Below, piece after piece: positions 1 through 10,188 of a DNA stretch of 64,000 nucleotides. Origin of the DNA: Novosphingobium sp. 28-62-57 (GTDB lineage Bacteria > Pseudomonadota > Alphaproteobacteria > Sphingomonadales > Sphingomonadaceae); NCBI GenBank assembly GCA_002256985.1, contig NCGO01000012.1, forward strand, positions 1 through 64,000. Reading direction: 5' to 3'. How positions within the stretch are numbered: the stretch's first letter is position 1; each line of letters opens with the position of its first letter. The notes below the pieces were generated by a model. The model did not search any database. It had not been told where the DNA came from and saw nothing but the letters and a program-made list of their open reading frames with translations. Both the position numbers and the translations under genes were made by a program.

Positions 1-194
1 GTTGCTTGGACGGGCAACCAGCCCGCCCTGCACAACGCTCCTTGCCGAGATGCTTCCTGACGCAATCCCGGTGGTGCAACCTAACGTCATCTGGCTCTAA
101 CGCGTGTCGCGCTGATATGGAGTCCAGCGCTCAGCTTGTAGGTGGCCGGGTATGATCCGGCGTCTTTCAACATCGCCTCGGTTGGGCTGGCTCG
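1..194. other. Left-edge region without an assignable gene
   Basis: No gene is assigned here. Plus-strand frame 2 is open from the window edge to a TAA at 98-100 (about 32 codons), which could be the C-terminal tail of a gene entering from the left, but the residues match no family I recognise. Positions 101-194 show no ORF. A short GC stem (GCCGG/CCGGC around 146-162) lies just beyond the stop of the following minus-strand gene but has no U-tract. Confidence 0.25.
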
Positions 195-1043
195 TTAGAA
201 CCTTACCGAAATCCCGGCATAGATCTGCACATCAGGTGTTGCCTGATTGAGGCCGAGATTGGCGCCGATATCAAGCTGCAGATCGTCGTCGAGCAGATAG
301 CTCACCGCTGCGTCCGCCGAGTACTGGCGCACGGTTCCGGCCGGATCCCAGTTCTGCGAGGTCCACAGCTCGACTGCCATCGTCGTGCGGGGGCTGACGG
401 GGAAGGCAAGGTTGACCACGCCCTGAAACTCGACGTGGCGATCGTCGGGCGCAAGCGCATTGGCCAGCAGGTTAAGCTGGGGCACCAGCGACAGCGTGGC
501 CTTGCCGACCGGCGCTTGCACCGGGACGATCAGGCCACCTTCCCATTGGCCGTTGCCAATCCCAGCCTCGGCCGTTGGGGCCTTGAGGAAAGGGATCACG
601 GCGATTTGCGCCGCGGCATCGGGGCCAGAGAGGCGCTGTTTGAAACGCACGGTCAGGTCGCCCACGCCGGTCTGGCTCAGGGTCTGCCCGCCTGCCCGGG
701 TGCGGACATTGACCAGAGGGGCCAAGTTGATCTGGATGTCGCTATTGCGGCCAAGACCGTATTTCACGGTCGGGTTGGCATAGGCGAACGCATCGGTCCG
801 GGCAGGGCCACTGCTGATCCGGCTCCAGCTGAACAGGTCGGCTTCAACCTGCACACGGCCTTCGGGAACAGTGCAGGCAGCGTTACTCTTAGTGGGACGG
901 TCTGTGCAGATCGGGCCGGGATCAGGCGTGGTCTGGGCATTGCTGCTCTGGTTTGCGATCTCCTGCGCTTGCGCCGGGGCGGCCATCAGCACGAGGCTCC
1001 ATCCGGCTGCCAAGACCGCCAACTGCCTTGGTAATGCAATCAT
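195..1043 (-). CDS. MetA-pathway-of-phenol-degradation-like outer-membrane protein
   Basis: A 282-residue protein when started at ATG 1043, which follows an AAAGGA ribosome-binding site and opens a classic signal peptide (MIALPRQLAVLAAG... cleaved near AQA). Longer upstream starts are poor because they prepend about 60 atypical residues. The mature part is rich in alternating polar/aromatic strands (for example VKYGLGRNSDIQINL) and ends in a C-terminal phenylalanine, as expected for an outer-membrane beta-barrel. It resembles the Phenol_MetA_deg/transporter family, whose members are outer-membrane proteins of mostly unknown substrate. It lies 136 bp after the last gene of the chemotaxis operon on the same strand and could be read through from it. 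The family call is moderate; a transported substrate cannot be stated. Confidence 0.6.
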   Translation of the reverse strand: MIALPRQLAVLAAGWSLVLMAAPAQAQEIANQSSNAQTTPDPGPICTDRPTKSNAACTVPEGRVQVEADLFSWSRISSGPARTDAFAYANPTVKYGLGRNSDIQINLAPLVNVRTRAGGQTLSQTGVGDLTVRFKQRLSGPDAAAQIAVIPFLKAPTAEAGIGNGQWEGGLIVPVQAPVGKATLSLVPQLNLLANALAPDDRHVEFQGVVNLAFPVSPRTTMAVELWTSQNWDPAGTVRQYSADAAVSYLLDDDLQLDIGANLGLNQATPDVQIYAGISVRF

Positions 1044-1179
1044 CTTGCCGTCCTTTGGGTTGATGCGGTGTCCACCGGCAAAAGTGGTGAAGAGCCCACA
1101 TGGTTGACCGGCATCCGTTTGAAATTCCGAAGATTTGGGCGCGCAGTGCTGATGCCCTATGGTTCTGCAACACGATTGG

Positions 1180-2946
1180 TCAGAACAGTGCATCGGCAAA
1201 CAGCGCGTCGTCGTCATCGTCACTCGGCCCCTTGCCGCTTCCCTGCGTTGCTTCAGCCAGATTGCACAAGGGCGTTGCCCCTGCGAGCAGGAACTGGTCG
1301 TGGACCACGCGTTCGCTGACCATGGTGTAGCTGCGCCCCATGCGTTCCATGATCAGCCTGATGGGGTGTTCCGGCCGATCGGACAGAGGCGTATCCGGCC
1401 CCATTTCGGCGCGCAGCAGCGCGGCGATCTGATCGAGTTCCGCCCCGAGATCGAGGCTCAATTCCAGCTCATCCGTGGTCAATCGCAAGGCGCTGAGCAC
1501 GCCGCCTGCCATGTCTTGCGTCAAGCCAATCGCATGCTCGGTGCTTTGTGCCGCACTGCGGATCGCGCTGAGCGAATCGCCCAGCCCGCTCAGACTTTGG
1601 GTATCGCCATCATCGACATGGCCGCGGATTTCATCCGACAAATTCTGCAGCCGCACAGCCGCTTTGTTGATCGCCAGAATCGTCACGTCGAGCGTGCCTG
1701 ATTTGGTGCGAATTTCATCGGCAATCACTGCCACGGGGCGGCCGATCCGTTCGGCACGGCGGCAGCGCACACCGATGTTGAGCGCCATCAACTGCACTTC
1801 GAGCCGCAGATCGCTGAGCGCCGTCACCCGATCCGACAGCCCATCAAGTGTGCTCACGATAATGCCAAGCGTTTCGGCCACCTGGCTATCGGCCCGGCGG
1901 ATTTGCGCGATCATGGTGTCGGCTTCGGCAATCCCGCCTTCAAGACTGCGCAGGAACCCTTGACCCTCGTCGCCCTGGCTTCCTTTGCTGATGCTGACGA
2001 GACCGTCCGCCTCGCTGCCCAGACCGCGCAATGCGCCGATCAGGGCGCGGGTGTCGCAGCTGAACTGTTCACTGACTGCCGCCAGATGGGCCAGTAATAG
2101 CGCGATAATGTGATTGCGGGTGCTGATGCGATCATCCTCGCTCAACGCGGGGTCGCTGGTTCTGGCCTGAAGGTCCTCATAGCCGGCCTGCACATGTTCC
2201 AGCCATTGCCGGGCGATATCGCCCACCTGAATCGCCGCCAGCGCACCGGCGATGCCGCTCTGGATCGACCGCGCGATGGCCGCGGTTTGCTGCGCCACAT
2301 CGCCCAGCCGCGCCTGATGCTGGCGCAGCGCTTCGGCATCGCGTTCGAGCGCTTGCGGGACGTGGGGGACGATCCTGCGGCTTTCGTCATAGAGCAGCCG
2401 GTCATTCTGGATGACACTCCCAAGGCTGATCGTCAGCCGTTCGAGCCGCGCCTTGAGGTCGGTGACATCGCCTTCGCTGCGCGCAATCTGGTGAGACATG
2501 GTGTCGGCGAAATCGACAAAGGTTTCCTGCCCGCCCGCCGCAATCTTGACGTTGAAGCCATAGATATGCAGCTCCTTCATGGCTTTTTGCACATCATCAA
2601 GATGCGTCGCCAACTGCCGCAGCGTGCCGTTAATGGCAGCAACGGCTTGCGCGCGCTGATCGACATCGTCGCTGATCCGCATCAGGCGTTCAGCAGCGTG
2701 CGTAAGATTGGCAACCGCCTTGGCCCCGTTGCCGGTTTCGAAACTGCCAGCCGCATTCTGCAGGGCCTCGGCAATCGCGGTGGTCGATTCCACTGCCAGC
2801 GTCAGCGTGTTGCCCGCAGCAATGAAGCGCGATTCCATGCTCTGCGTAATGGTGGCGAGCCGCGTGGAGATAGCACCGGATGCGGTCTCATCCAGCGTGG
2901 TAGCCAGCGCTGCGGCCGTTTGCGCAATCGGCAGGGCCGCGCTCAC
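1180..2946 (-). CDS. Soluble MCP-like chemotaxis protein with degenerate signalling tip
   Basis: A 588-residue, almost entirely alpha-helical protein with heptad-like Ala/Leu/Asp patterning and no membrane segment or signal peptide. Residues about 386-413 read [12 protein letters not shown] then [12 protein letters not shown]. This aligns with the MCP signalling hairpin (canonical LLALNAAIEAARAG...GFAVVADEVR), but the E-A-A-R-A-G tip that contacts CheA/CheW is replaced by arginine-rich sequence. The C-terminus is an acidic run followed by ALFADALF. The start is GTG 2946, overlapping the cheB stop as GTGA, so translation is probably coupled. It is the last gene of the che operon. It may be a cytoplasmic receptor-like or scaffold protein; CheA control is doubtful given the altered tip. 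Confidence 0.6.
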   Translation of the reverse strand: MSAALPIAQTAAALATTLDETASGAISTRLATITQSMESRFIAAGNTLTLAVESTTAIAEALQNAAGSFETGNGAKAVANLTHAAERLMRISDDVDQRAQAVAAINGTLRQLATHLDDVQKAMKELHIYGFNVKIAAGGQETFVDFADTMSHQIARSEGDVTDLKARLERLTISLGSVIQNDRLLYDESRRIVPHVPQALERDAEALRQHQARLGDVAQQTAAIARSIQSGIAGALAAIQVGDIARQWLEHVQAGYEDLQARTSDPALSEDDRISTRNHIIALLLAHLAAVSEQFSCDTRALIGALRGLGSEADGLVSISKGSQGDEGQGFLRSLEGGIAEADTMIAQIRRADSQVAETLGIIVSTLDGLSDRVTALSDLRLEVQLMALNIGVRCRRAERIGRPVAVIADEIRTKSGTLDVTILAINKAAVRLQNLSDEIRGHVDDGDTQSLSGLGDSLSAIRSAAQSTEHAIGLTQDMAGGVLSALRLTTDELELSLDLGAELDQIAALLRAEMGPDTPLSDRPEHPIRLIMERMGRSYTMVSERVVHDQFLLAGATPLCNLAEATQGSGKGPSDDDDDALFADALF

Positions 2947-4010
2947 CGGGCGGTCGCTTTCAGCAATTCGTGGGCGATCAGGTGCAGTGGCACAACCTTG
3001 TCAGCCGCGCCGCGCGCAATTGCTTCCTTGGGCATGCCGAACACCACGCTGCTGGCCTCGTCCTGAGCAAAAGTGCGCGCGCCGGCTTCTTTCATTTCGA
3101 GCAGGCCGCGCGCGCCATCATCGCCCATGCCGGTCATGATGATCCCCACGGCATTGGCCCCGGCGCACTGCGAGGCCGACCGGAACAGCACATCGACCGA
3201 GGGGCGGTGGCGCGACACCAGCGGCCCATCGCGCACCGAGACCAGATAGCGCGCGCCTTCGCGTTCAAGCATCGTGTGCTTGCCGCCCGGCGCAATCAGC
3301 ACGTGGCCGCGGATCACGCTGTCGCCGTTCTGGGCTTCCTTGACGGTGACCTCGCACAGGCCATCGAGGCGTTTGGCAAAGGAGCGGGTGAAATGTTCGG
3401 GCATATGCTGGACGATCACTATGCCCGGCGCATTGGCGGGCAGGCCCATCAGCACTTCGCGCAAGGCTTCTGTGCCGCCAGTTGAAGCGCCGATGCACAC
3501 CACCATCTCGGTGGTCCGGCTCATCGCGCGGATGGCGGGCAGCGCCGACACGGCGGGGCGGGAAGCGGCGATGGTCGCCGGGCTGCGCCGCGCGCCCCCA
3601 ACCCGCGCTTTGGCTGCGCCCTTGACCGTTTCGCGGATCATCATGCGGATTTCGGAAAGATGCTCGGCCACGCCTGCGCGCGGTTTGCAAATGATATCCA
3701 CTGCGCCGGCCTCCAGTGCCTGCATCAGCGTTTCTGAACCTTCCTCGGTCAGCGACGAGCACATCACCACCGGCACCGGGCATTGCTGCATGATCTTGCG
3801 CAGGAAGGTGATGCCGTCCATCCGCGGCATCTCCACATCCAGTGTGATGACGTCGGGCACCTGATCCTTGATATGGCGCGCCGCAGCGAAGGGGTCCGAT
3901 GCGGTGGCGACCACTTCGATCTCGGGGTCTTCCTCAAGAATCGTCTTGAGCGTCTGACGCACGCTGGCGCTGTCATCGATGATCATGACGCGGGTCTTGC
4001 CGTGGCTCAT
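2943..4010 (-). CDS. cheB: Chemotaxis response regulator protein-glutamate methylesterase CheB
   Basis: CheB demethylates receptor glutamyl methyl esters and deamidates glutamines, providing adaptation opposite to CheR. The 355-residue protein has an N-terminal receiver domain (acidic pair D12/D13, phospho-acceptor D58 in [11 protein letters not shown]) and a C-terminal methylesterase domain. The catalytic triad is visible: S176 in GASTGG, H202 in VQHMPEHF and D298 in MTGMGDDGA. The linker at about 130-165 is basic and alanine-rich. It lies 4 bp after cheR in the operon and its stop overlaps the next gene. Length and all active-site residues are as expected for a functional enzyme. Confidence 0.96.
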   Translation of the reverse strand: MSHGKTRVMIIDDSASVRQTLKTILEEDPEIEVVATASDPFAAARHIKDQVPDVITLDVEMPRMDGITFLRKIMQQCPVPVVMCSSLTEEGSETLMQALEAGAVDIICKPRAGVAEHLSEIRMMIRETVKGAAKARVGGARRSPATIAASRPAVSALPAIRAMSRTTEMVVCIGASTGGTEALREVLMGLPANAPGIVIVQHMPEHFTRSFAKRLDGLCEVTVKEAQNGDSVIRGHVLIAPGGKHTMLEREGARYLVSVRDGPLVSRHRPSVDVLFRSASQCAGANAVGIIMTGMGDDGARGLLEMKEAGARTFAQDEASSVVFGMPKEAIARGAADKVVPLHLIAHELLKATAR

Positions 4011-4014
4011 GGTT

Positions 4015-4875
4015 TCAGGCCTTCTTCATGAAAACGTTGCTGGCGACCTGTTCAAGCGCCCCGTCAAAATCGCCGAGCGATTCCGAGTGGCCCAGGATCA
4101 GGAAGCCGCCGGGGCGCAGCCGGTCAAACATCCGTCCGATCACCGCGCGCTGGATGTCGCGTTCGAAATAGATCAGCACGTTGCGGCACAGGATGATGTC
4201 GAGCGGCGCGCCGAGCGGGTAGTTGCGGTCCATCAGGTTCAGCTGGCCAAAGCCCACCTTGCGCCGCAGCGTGCCACAGATGCGCACCTCACCACGTCCC
4301 GCTTGCTTGGGTTCCAGCACATAGCGTCGGCGCAGTTCAGGCGGCACCGGAGCGACCTGTTCGGTGGGGTAGATCGCCCTGATCCCGGTGGCGAGCACGT
4401 TGGTGTCGATATCGGTGGCGATGATCTCGTAATCGGGCGCGCGATGGCGCTGGTAGAAATCGTCGCACACCATTGCCAGAGTGTAAGCCTCCGCCCCGGT
4501 CGAGGCGGCTGCGCTCCAGCAGCGAATGCGGGTGCGGCCATCGTCGCGGAAGCCCGGCAGGATGGTGCTGGCCAGATAATCGAAGTGCGCAGGCTCGCGG
4601 AAGAAGTCGGTCTTGTTGGTGGTAACCGCGTTGATGAGATTGCCCAGTTCCTCAGCACCTGCCGCACCGCTCAACAGATCGGCGCAGTAGTCGTCGATGC
4701 TGGCATGGCCGGTCACCATGATCCGGCGGCGCAACCGGCCTTCGAGCATGGTCTGCTTGGAGGCGGGCAGCTTGATCCCGACTTTGGTCGTGATCAGCGC
4801 TGCCAACGCCTTGAAATTGCGCGGGCTGATGCGGTCGAGATTGTCCGCCATGCGGCGGGCCTGAGCGCCTGTCAT
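4015..4875 (-). CDS. cheR: Chemotaxis protein methyltransferase CheR
   Basis: S-adenosylmethionine-dependent methylation of MCP glutamates. The ATG at 4875 ([13 protein letters not shown]) is preferred because it sits one base after the cheW stop; an upstream start would overlap cheW by about 65 bp and add an Arg-rich stretch. The 286-residue protein has the N-terminal helical CheR domain (about 1-85, [13 protein letters not shown]) and the SAM domain with [16 protein letters not shown], the acidic [11 protein letters not shown] motif and [12 protein letters not shown]. It ends in the typical [15 protein letters not shown]. It is transcribed between cheW and cheB and acts on the membrane MCP encoded two genes upstream. 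Confidence 0.95.
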   Translation of the reverse strand: MTGAQARRMADNLDRISPRNFKALAALITTKVGIKLPASKQTMLEGRLRRRIMVTGHASIDDYCADLLSGAAGAEELGNLINAVTTNKTDFFREPAHFDYLASTILPGFRDDGRTRIRCWSAAASTGAEAYTLAMVCDDFYQRHRAPDYEIIATDIDTNVLATGIRAIYPTEQVAPVPPELRRRYVLEPKQAGRGEVRICGTLRRKVGFGQLNLMDRNYPLGAPLDIILCRNVLIYFERDIQRAVIGRMFDRLRPGGFLILGHSESLGDFDGALEQVASNVFMKKA

Positions 4876-4876
4876 A

Positions 4877-5362
4877 TCACGCCGCCGCCGCGATATCGCC
4901 CAGCAAGGCACTGGCCTCGCTGGTCGAAAAGATCCGCGCAATATCGACGATCACCACAAAGCCGCGCTCATCGCGGACCACGCCGGTGATATAGTCCGAA
5001 TTCCAGCGCACGCCGATATCGGGCGCGGCTTCGATCCGGGCGCTGGCGATGCTCGTCACGCTGAGCACCCGGTCGATCACCACGCCCAGTGTCAGCGCCC
5101 GGTCAGCCAGTGTCAGATCGAGGATCAGGATGCGCGTGGTCAGCGTCGGTGCCGCGTGGGGCAGGCCGAGGCGGAGCCGGAGGTCCACCGTCGGCACGCC
5201 GTTCCCACGCATATCGGTCAGGCCGAGGAAATAAGCCGGGCCACCGGGCACGTGGAAGGGTTCCTTGTAATCCAGGATTTCCCGCACCAGCGTGACCGGC
5301 ACCGCAAAGATTTCCTCGCCCAGACCGAACTGCACGACCTGGATTTCGTCCGCGCCGCTCAT
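4877..5362 (-). CDS. cheW: Chemotaxis coupling protein CheW (copy 1)
   Basis: A 161-residue single-domain CheW that links MCPs to CheA. It shows the usual beta-barrel signatures: [19 protein letters not shown], the [19 protein letters not shown] loop (consensus G-x-x-N-x-R-G) and a late [15 protein letters not shown]. The ATG at 5362 overlaps the mcp stop (ATGA), and cheR starts one base past its own stop, so mcp, cheW and cheR are probably translationally coupled. The operon carries a second cheW (7254-7778), perhaps dedicated to another receptor set. Confidence 0.93.
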   Translation of the reverse strand: MSGADEIQVVQFGLGEEIFAVPVTLVREILDYKEPFHVPGGPAYFLGLTDMRGNGVPTVDLRLRLGLPHAAPTLTTRILILDLTLADRALTLGVVIDRVLSVTSIASARIEAAPDIGVRWNSDYITGVVRDERGFVVIVDIARIFSTSEASALLGDIAAAA

Positions 5363-7173
5363 GCAGCGCGTCCGAAATCGGCATCGTCCTCATCCATGCC
5401 GCCCATGGTCAGGTCGAGCGCAAAGCCGCGTGCACGGTCCTGCTGATCGGCGACCGAACCCGGCTTGGCCACAGGCTTGCGGGCGGGCTTGGCTACCGGC
5501 TTCGAGCGGACCGGGGCAGCCGCCTTGGCCTTGGGCTTGCCTGCCGCAGACTTGCACGCGCCATCGCTGCTGACCACGAAGAACGCCATCGCCTGCTGCA
5601 GTTCCTCGGCCTGCGATGCCAGTTCTTCCGAAGTCGCGCTGATCTGTTCAGACGCGCTGGCGTTCTGCTGCGTGACCTTGTCGAGCTGCTGGATCGCTTC
5701 GTTGATCTGCGCCACGCCGATGTCCTGTTCGCGGCAGGCAGCGCTGATTTCGGCGACCAGTTCGGCGGTGCGGCGGATATCGGGCACCAGCTTGCCGAGC
5801 ATTTCGCCCGCTTCGGCCGCTGCCGTCACAGTCTCGCCTGAGACGGCGACGATTTCCGCTGCTGCTGCTTCGCTGCGTTCCGCCAGCTTGCGCACTTCGG
5901 AGGCGACGACAGCAAAGCCCTTGCCATGTTCGCCGGCGCGGGCCGCTTCGACTGCCGCGTTGAGCGCGAGCAGATCGGTCTGGCGAGCGATTTCCTGCAC
6001 GATCCCGATCTTGGCAGCGATGGTGCGCATTGCGCCCACGGCCTTGTCCACCGCCACGCCCGACAGTTCGGCATCGCGCGAGGATTGCTTGGCGATCTTT
6101 TCGGTCTGGGCCGCGTTGTCGGCGTTCTGCTTGATGTTGGCGGCGATCTCTTCCATCGAGGCAGAGGCCTCTTCGGCAGCGGCGGCCTGTTCGCTTGCCC
6201 CGCCTGAGACCTGTTCGGCGCTGGCGGCCAGTTCCTCGCTGCCTGCCGACACGCTCTGCGCCGCGGCTGAGGCATCACCCACGACAGTGCGCAGCCGCTC
6301 GACCATGGTGATCAGTGACAGGCCCAGCTTGTCCTTGTCCGACAGGGCGGTGTGGTCCACCGTCAGATCACCCGCGGCGATCCGGTCAGCGAGGTCCGCC
6401 GACTTGCGCAGATTGACGGTCATGGCGTTGACCACGGTGACCAGATCCTTGATCTCGTCATTGCTGGTCACTTCAACCGTGTTGTCGAGATCGCCGACGG
6501 ACACGGCTTCGAGCGCCACGCTGACCTTCTTCAGCCCGCGCGAGACGGTGAGCGAAATCCAGACCGCTGCGACCAGACCGGCAATGATCGCGATGATGGT
6601 GAGGCCAATGAACAGAGTGCTGGCATCGCTGTACGTCTGATCAGCCGCTGCGCTGGCCGTATTGCCGCCATCGACATTGATCTTGACCAGGCCCAGCAGG
6701 TCGGCGGAGAAATCGTCATAGAGCGGCTTGCTCGCTTCGAGCACCTTGATCGCCTCGGCGGTCTGGTTTTCGCGCGACAGCTTGATGAAGACCTCGCTCT
6801 CAGCGAGGTACTTTTCGAACTTGCCGCTGAAGGTGTCGTACAGCTTCTGCTCCTCGTCCGAGGAAATTAGCTTCACGTAACGCGCGCGGTTGGTCTCGAT
6901 GTCTGTCAAGATTCCATCGATCACGCCTTCGGTCTTGCGCATCACTTCGGGATCAGTGCTGACCACGTGAACATACTGCGCAATCCGCAAGTCGGACGTC
7001 GCGGTGTTGATCCGGTGGATGCTGTCAATGCTCGGCATCCAGTTGGTCGAAAGCTCGGTCGTCTTTCCGTTGATTGACGACATCTGCATAATGCCGAACA
7101 CTCCGAGTATAGAGGTGATCAGCAGGATCAGGGCAAAGGCCCCGGCAAGTTTGGCCTTGATGGTCGCACGCAT
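5359..7173 (-). CDS. Methyl-accepting chemotaxis protein (transmembrane, 4-helix-bundle sensor)
   Basis: A 604-residue receptor with TM1 at about 8-30 ([18 protein letters not shown]), a mostly helical periplasmic domain of about 155 residues resembling the 4HB_MCP ligand domain, and TM2 at about 187-209. A HAMP linker follows (about 210-262), then a long signalling coiled coil with the canonical tip [20 protein letters not shown]. The tail beyond the signalling domain (about 550-604) is unusual: repeated Lys-Pro-Ala blocks and a final acidic segment [11 protein letters not shown] 7173 has an AAGGACA Shine-Dalgarno. The operon position suggests this is the main receptor for this CheA/CheW pair. 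The ligand is not predictable. Confidence 0.94.
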   Translation of the reverse strand: MRATIKAKLAGAFALILLITSILGVFGIMQMSSINGKTTELSTNWMPSIDSIHRINTATSDLRIAQYVHVVSTDPEVMRKTEGVIDGILTDIETNRARYVKLISSDEEQKLYDTFSGKFEKYLAESEVFIKLSRENQTAEAIKVLEASKPLYDDFSADLLGLVKINVDGGNTASAAADQTYSDASTLFIGLTIIAIIAGLVAAVWISLTVSRGLKKVSVALEAVSVGDLDNTVEVTSNDEIKDLVTVVNAMTVNLRKSADLADRIAAGDLTVDHTALSDKDKLGLSLITMVERLRTVVGDASAAAQSVSAGSEELAASAEQVSGGASEQAAAAEEASASMEEIAANIKQNADNAAQTEKIAKQSSRDAELSGVAVDKAVGAMRTIAAKIGIVQEIARQTDLLALNAAVEAARAGEHGKGFAVVASEVRKLAERSEAAAAEIVAVSGETVTAAAEAGEMLGKLVPDIRRTAELVAEISAACREQDIGVAQINEAIQQLDKVTQQNASASEQISATSEELASQAEELQQAMAFFVVSSDGACKSAAGKPKAKAAAPVRSKPVAKPARKPVAKPGSVADQQDRARGFALDLTMGGMDEDDADFGRAA

Positions 7174-7253
7174 GGCGGTGTCCTTTTCTGCAAGCGGGAG
7201 GCACGGGCTTGCCTGCTAGCGATGGCTCGCCGCAGGCTTGGCCCGTCGCAGGT

Positions 7254-7778
7254 TCAATGGGTTGAGGGGGAGGTGGTGTTGGAAACGGAGGTTGAATTGC
7301 TGACAAAACTGCTGAAAATGGCGTCCAGATCGGGGAGGATCGTCACCCCGTCCTGCTGGCGCACGAATTCGCGGACATAGTCGCGCCGCCAGCGCACGCC
7401 GACGGCGGGCGGTTCGGAACTGTCGCCCTGATCGAGCGTGGCCACTTCGTGGACTTTGTCGGTGTAGAGCCCGATGGTGGTAAGCTCGCCATCAATCGCG
7501 GTTTCGATGACCACGATCCGGCTGTCGAGCGTGGCCTCCTCCACCGGCATGCCAAAGGCGATGCGCAGATCGGCGATCGGGATGATCTTGCCGCGGAAAT
7601 TGACCACGCTGTCCACCAGCGGGGCCGCACCGGGCACCCGCGTCTGGGGGAGCATGTCGAGAATTTCGCGGATCATCATCGCTTCCACGGCAAGCCGTTC
7701 CTCGCCGATGCTGAAGCTCAGCACTTCCAATTGCCCGGCATCATCCCAGGCGGTGTGTGTGGGGTTGGTCATGGTCAT
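7254..7778 (-). CDS. cheW: Chemotaxis coupling protein CheW (copy 2)
   Basis: A 174-residue CheW-domain protein with SFSIGEERLAVEAMMIREIL, VDSVVNFRGKIIPIADLR (CheW consensus NxRG) and a C-terminal DGVTILPDLDAIFSS, then a Ser/Asn/Thr-rich tail absent from copy 1. Its first codon overlaps the cheA stop by one base (TAATG); a second in-frame ATG two codons on could also serve. The 80-bp gap to mcp is the largest inside this operon. The protein should bridge CheA and the downstream receptor. Confidence 0.92.
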   Translation of the reverse strand: MTMTNPTHTAWDDAGQLEVLSFSIGEERLAVEAMMIREILDMLPQTRVPGAAPLVDSVVNFRGKIIPIADLRIAFGMPVEEATLDSRIVVIETAIDGELTTIGLYTDKVHEVATLDQGDSSEPPAVGVRWRRDYVREFVRQQDGVTILPDLDAIFSSFVSNSTSVSNTTSPSTH

Positions 7779-9823
7779 TATCCGGCGGCGCGCAGCCGCT
7801 CCTCCTGATGCTGGCCGAGCGCGACCAGTTGCGCGACATCAAGGATCAGCGCGACCCCGCCATCGCCCAGGATCGTCGCGCCCGAAAAGCTGGTAATCCC
7901 GCGATGCACGCCCGACATCGATTTGATCACGGTCTGGTGGCTGCCGATGATCTGATCGACCACCAGCCCGACGCGTTCTCCGCCCGTGGCGATCACCACG
8001 ATCTTCTGGAACTGATCGGGACGCGTGCCGGTAGCAAACAGCTCGCGCAGCCGCAGATAGGGCACCAACTGGTCGCGCAGCGTGATCATGCTGCGCCCGC
8101 GTGAGCGGAGATCATCTTCCAGCGACAGCTCGATGCATTCCTCGACCGCGGCCAGCGGGATCACGTAACGCGCATCTCCCACCCGCACCAGCAGGCCTTC
8201 GATGATCGCCAGCGTCAGCGGAATGCGCAGCGTGATGGTCGATCCCCGGCCTTCGTCGCTGATAATGTCAATCGCACCGCGCAGGCCTTCGATGGTGCGC
8301 TTGACCACGTCCATGCCCACCCCGCGACCCGACAGGTTGGTGACTTGCGCCGCAGTGGAAAAGCCGGGGGCGAAGATCAGGTGCAGCAATTCGCTGTCGG
8401 TCAGCGGCTGGCCGGGCTGGATCAGGCCATTGGCCTCGGCCTTGGCGCGCACCCGGGCGCGGTTGATGCCGCGGCCATCGTCGCGAATGGTGATCAGCAC
8501 CTCGCCGCCCGATTGTTCGGCCACCAGCTCGACCCGCCCCGTGGCAGGCTTGCCCGCCGCCGCGCGGTCTTCAGGCGTTTCCAGCCCATGGTCGCAGGCG
8601 TTGCGGATCAGATGGACGATGGGGTCGGCCAACCGTTCGGACACGGTCTTGTCCAGCTCGGTGCTCTCGCCTTCGGTGATCAGTTCGATAGTCTTGCCGG
8701 TCTCGCGCGCCAGATCATGAACCAGACGCCGAAAGCGCCCGAACAGCGACGAAATCGGCACCATGCGCAGCACCATGATGGTGTCGCGCAATTCGCTGGC
8801 CAGCCGCTCGATTTCCTCGGCGACCGAGCGCAGCGCCAGTTCGCCCGCCGTATCGTGAACACCGCCATGGGCCAGCTGGGCGAGGCGGCTCTGCACGATC
8901 ACCAGCTCACCCACGCGGTCCATCAGCACATCCAGCCGTTCTGCGGGCACGCGCACGCTTTCAGCCGCAGGCGTGGCAGCAGCACGGTTGCGGGCAGGTT
9001 CGCTCGTCGCGGCTGCTGCTGCCGCTGCTGCTGGTTCGGTGGCCGCAACAGAGCCAGTCACCGCTTCGGGCGCAGCCGATGCAGCGGCGGGTTCCGGTGT
9101 CAGCGGCGCAATGGTCAGTTCCATGTCGTCCATCACGAAGATGAACACATCCTCGATCTCGGCGCGGGACACATCGCCATGCAGTTCAACCTGCCAGCCG
9201 ATGTGGCACTGCCCCGGTTCGAGAGTGCCGAGCGGCGGTATCCGGTCCGTCAGCGCTGTCACCTGCGCCGCGCCAAGCGCGCGCAATTCATCCAGCAGCA
9301 ACAGCGGGTTGGTGCCGTTGACCAGTGTGTCAGGCGGCAGATAGAATGTGATGCGCCACCCCTCTGCGGCCTCCGCATCGCCATTGCGCAAAACGGCATC
9401 GTCTTGCGCCAGGTCCTGCGTTGCGTTTGCTGCAGCCTGTGCCTGCTCCCCCAGCGCCGCCTGAAGCCGCGCCAGGATTGCATCACCGGCTGCAGTAAGG
9501 GCGGGCGTATCGCAATCGTCGCCCAACAGGGCCTGCATGTGATCGAGCGCTGCCAGCACCACCGAGACCAGCTCCTGCGTCGCAGGCACCGAGCCCTTGC
9601 GCACCCGGTCAAATGCGGTCTCGCAGTGGTGGGTAAAGCCCGCCAGCGCATCAAAGCCGAACATCGCGCCCGAACCCTTCAGCGTGTGCAGCCCGCGAAA
9701 CACCGTGTCGATCAGCTCGCGGCTGCCCAGATCATGGGTGAGATCAAGCAGCGCCTGTTCCGTGACAGCCAGCAAATCGGCCGCCTCCAGCCGGAAGGCG
9801 GCAATCGGATCACCAACGCTCAT
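7778..9823 (-). CDS. cheA: Chemotaxis histidine kinase CheA
   Basis: Autophosphorylating kinase that donates phosphate to CheY and CheB. The start at ATG 9823 (MSVGDPIAAFRLEAADLL) overlaps the cheY stop as ATGA, giving 681 residues. Domains in order: HPt with H46 in GLHTLKGSGAMFGF; an intermediate region with a low-complexity Ala/Glu/Thr linker around 250-290; the dimerisation helices (MDRVGELVIVQSRLAQLA); the GHKL ATPase with N-box HLIRNACDHGLE, G1 DDGRGI and G2 GRGVGMDVVK; and a C-terminal CheW-like regulatory domain. All kinase motifs are intact. Confidence 0.96.
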   Translation of the reverse strand: MSVGDPIAAFRLEAADLLAVTEQALLDLTHDLGSRELIDTVFRGLHTLKGSGAMFGFDALAGFTHHCETAFDRVRKGSVPATQELVSVVLAALDHMQALLGDDCDTPALTAAGDAILARLQAALGEQAQAAANATQDLAQDDAVLRNGDAEAAEGWRITFYLPPDTLVNGTNPLLLLDELRALGAAQVTALTDRIPPLGTLEPGQCHIGWQVELHGDVSRAEIEDVFIFVMDDMELTIAPLTPEPAAASAAPEAVTGSVAATEPAAAAAAAATSEPARNRAAATPAAESVRVPAERLDVLMDRVGELVIVQSRLAQLAHGGVHDTAGELALRSVAEEIERLASELRDTIMVLRMVPISSLFGRFRRLVHDLARETGKTIELITEGESTELDKTVSERLADPIVHLIRNACDHGLETPEDRAAAGKPATGRVELVAEQSGGEVLITIRDDGRGINRARVRAKAEANGLIQPGQPLTDSELLHLIFAPGFSTAAQVTNLSGRGVGMDVVKRTIEGLRGAIDIISDEGRGSTITLRIPLTLAIIEGLLVRVGDARYVIPLAAVEECIELSLEDDLRSRGRSMITLRDQLVPYLRLRELFATGTRPDQFQKIVVIATGGERVGLVVDQIIGSHQTVIKSMSGVHRGITSFSGATILGDGGVALILDVAQLVALGQHQEERLRAAG

Positions 9824-10188
9824 CGGCCCAGCACCTTGGCGGCGATGCGCAGCAGCTGATCGGGTACGAAGGGCTTGACCAGCCACCCGGTCGCCCCGGC
9901 GGCGCGGGCCTCCTGCTTCATGCTTTCGTCTGATTCCGTGGTCAGGAACACGATTGGCGTGCCCAGCTGCACGGGCAGCTTGCGGATCTCGCGGATCATC
10001 TCCAGCCCGTTCATGTTGGGCATGTTGAGATCGGCGATGATCATGTCGAACTTGGCGGCACGGGCCTTGTTCAGCCCGTCGAGCCCGTCCACGGCCTCGG
10101 TCACGGCGTAACCCGCTCCGGACAACGCAATCTTGATGGCCATCCGCAAACTGGCGGAATCATCAACGGTAAGGATGGAAGCCGTCAC
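9820..10188 (-). CDS. cheY: CheY-type single-domain response regulator
   Basis: A 122-residue stand-alone receiver with the acidic pair D9/D10, phospho-acceptor D53 in IIADLNMPNMNG, the conserved Thr of FLTTES (about 83-84) and Lys at about 105 (WLVKPF). No output domain follows, so it should act by protein contact, classically with the flagellar switch. The GTG start at 10188 overlaps the stop of the STAS gene (GTGA) and its own stop overlaps cheA (ATGA), so it is probably translationally coupled on both sides. Confidence 0.93.
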   Translation of the reverse strand: MTASILTVDDSASLRMAIKIALSGAGYAVTEAVDGLDGLNKARAAKFDMIIADLNMPNMNGLEMIREIRKLPVQLGTPIVFLTTESDESMKQEARAAGATGWLVKPFVPDQLLRIAAKVLGR

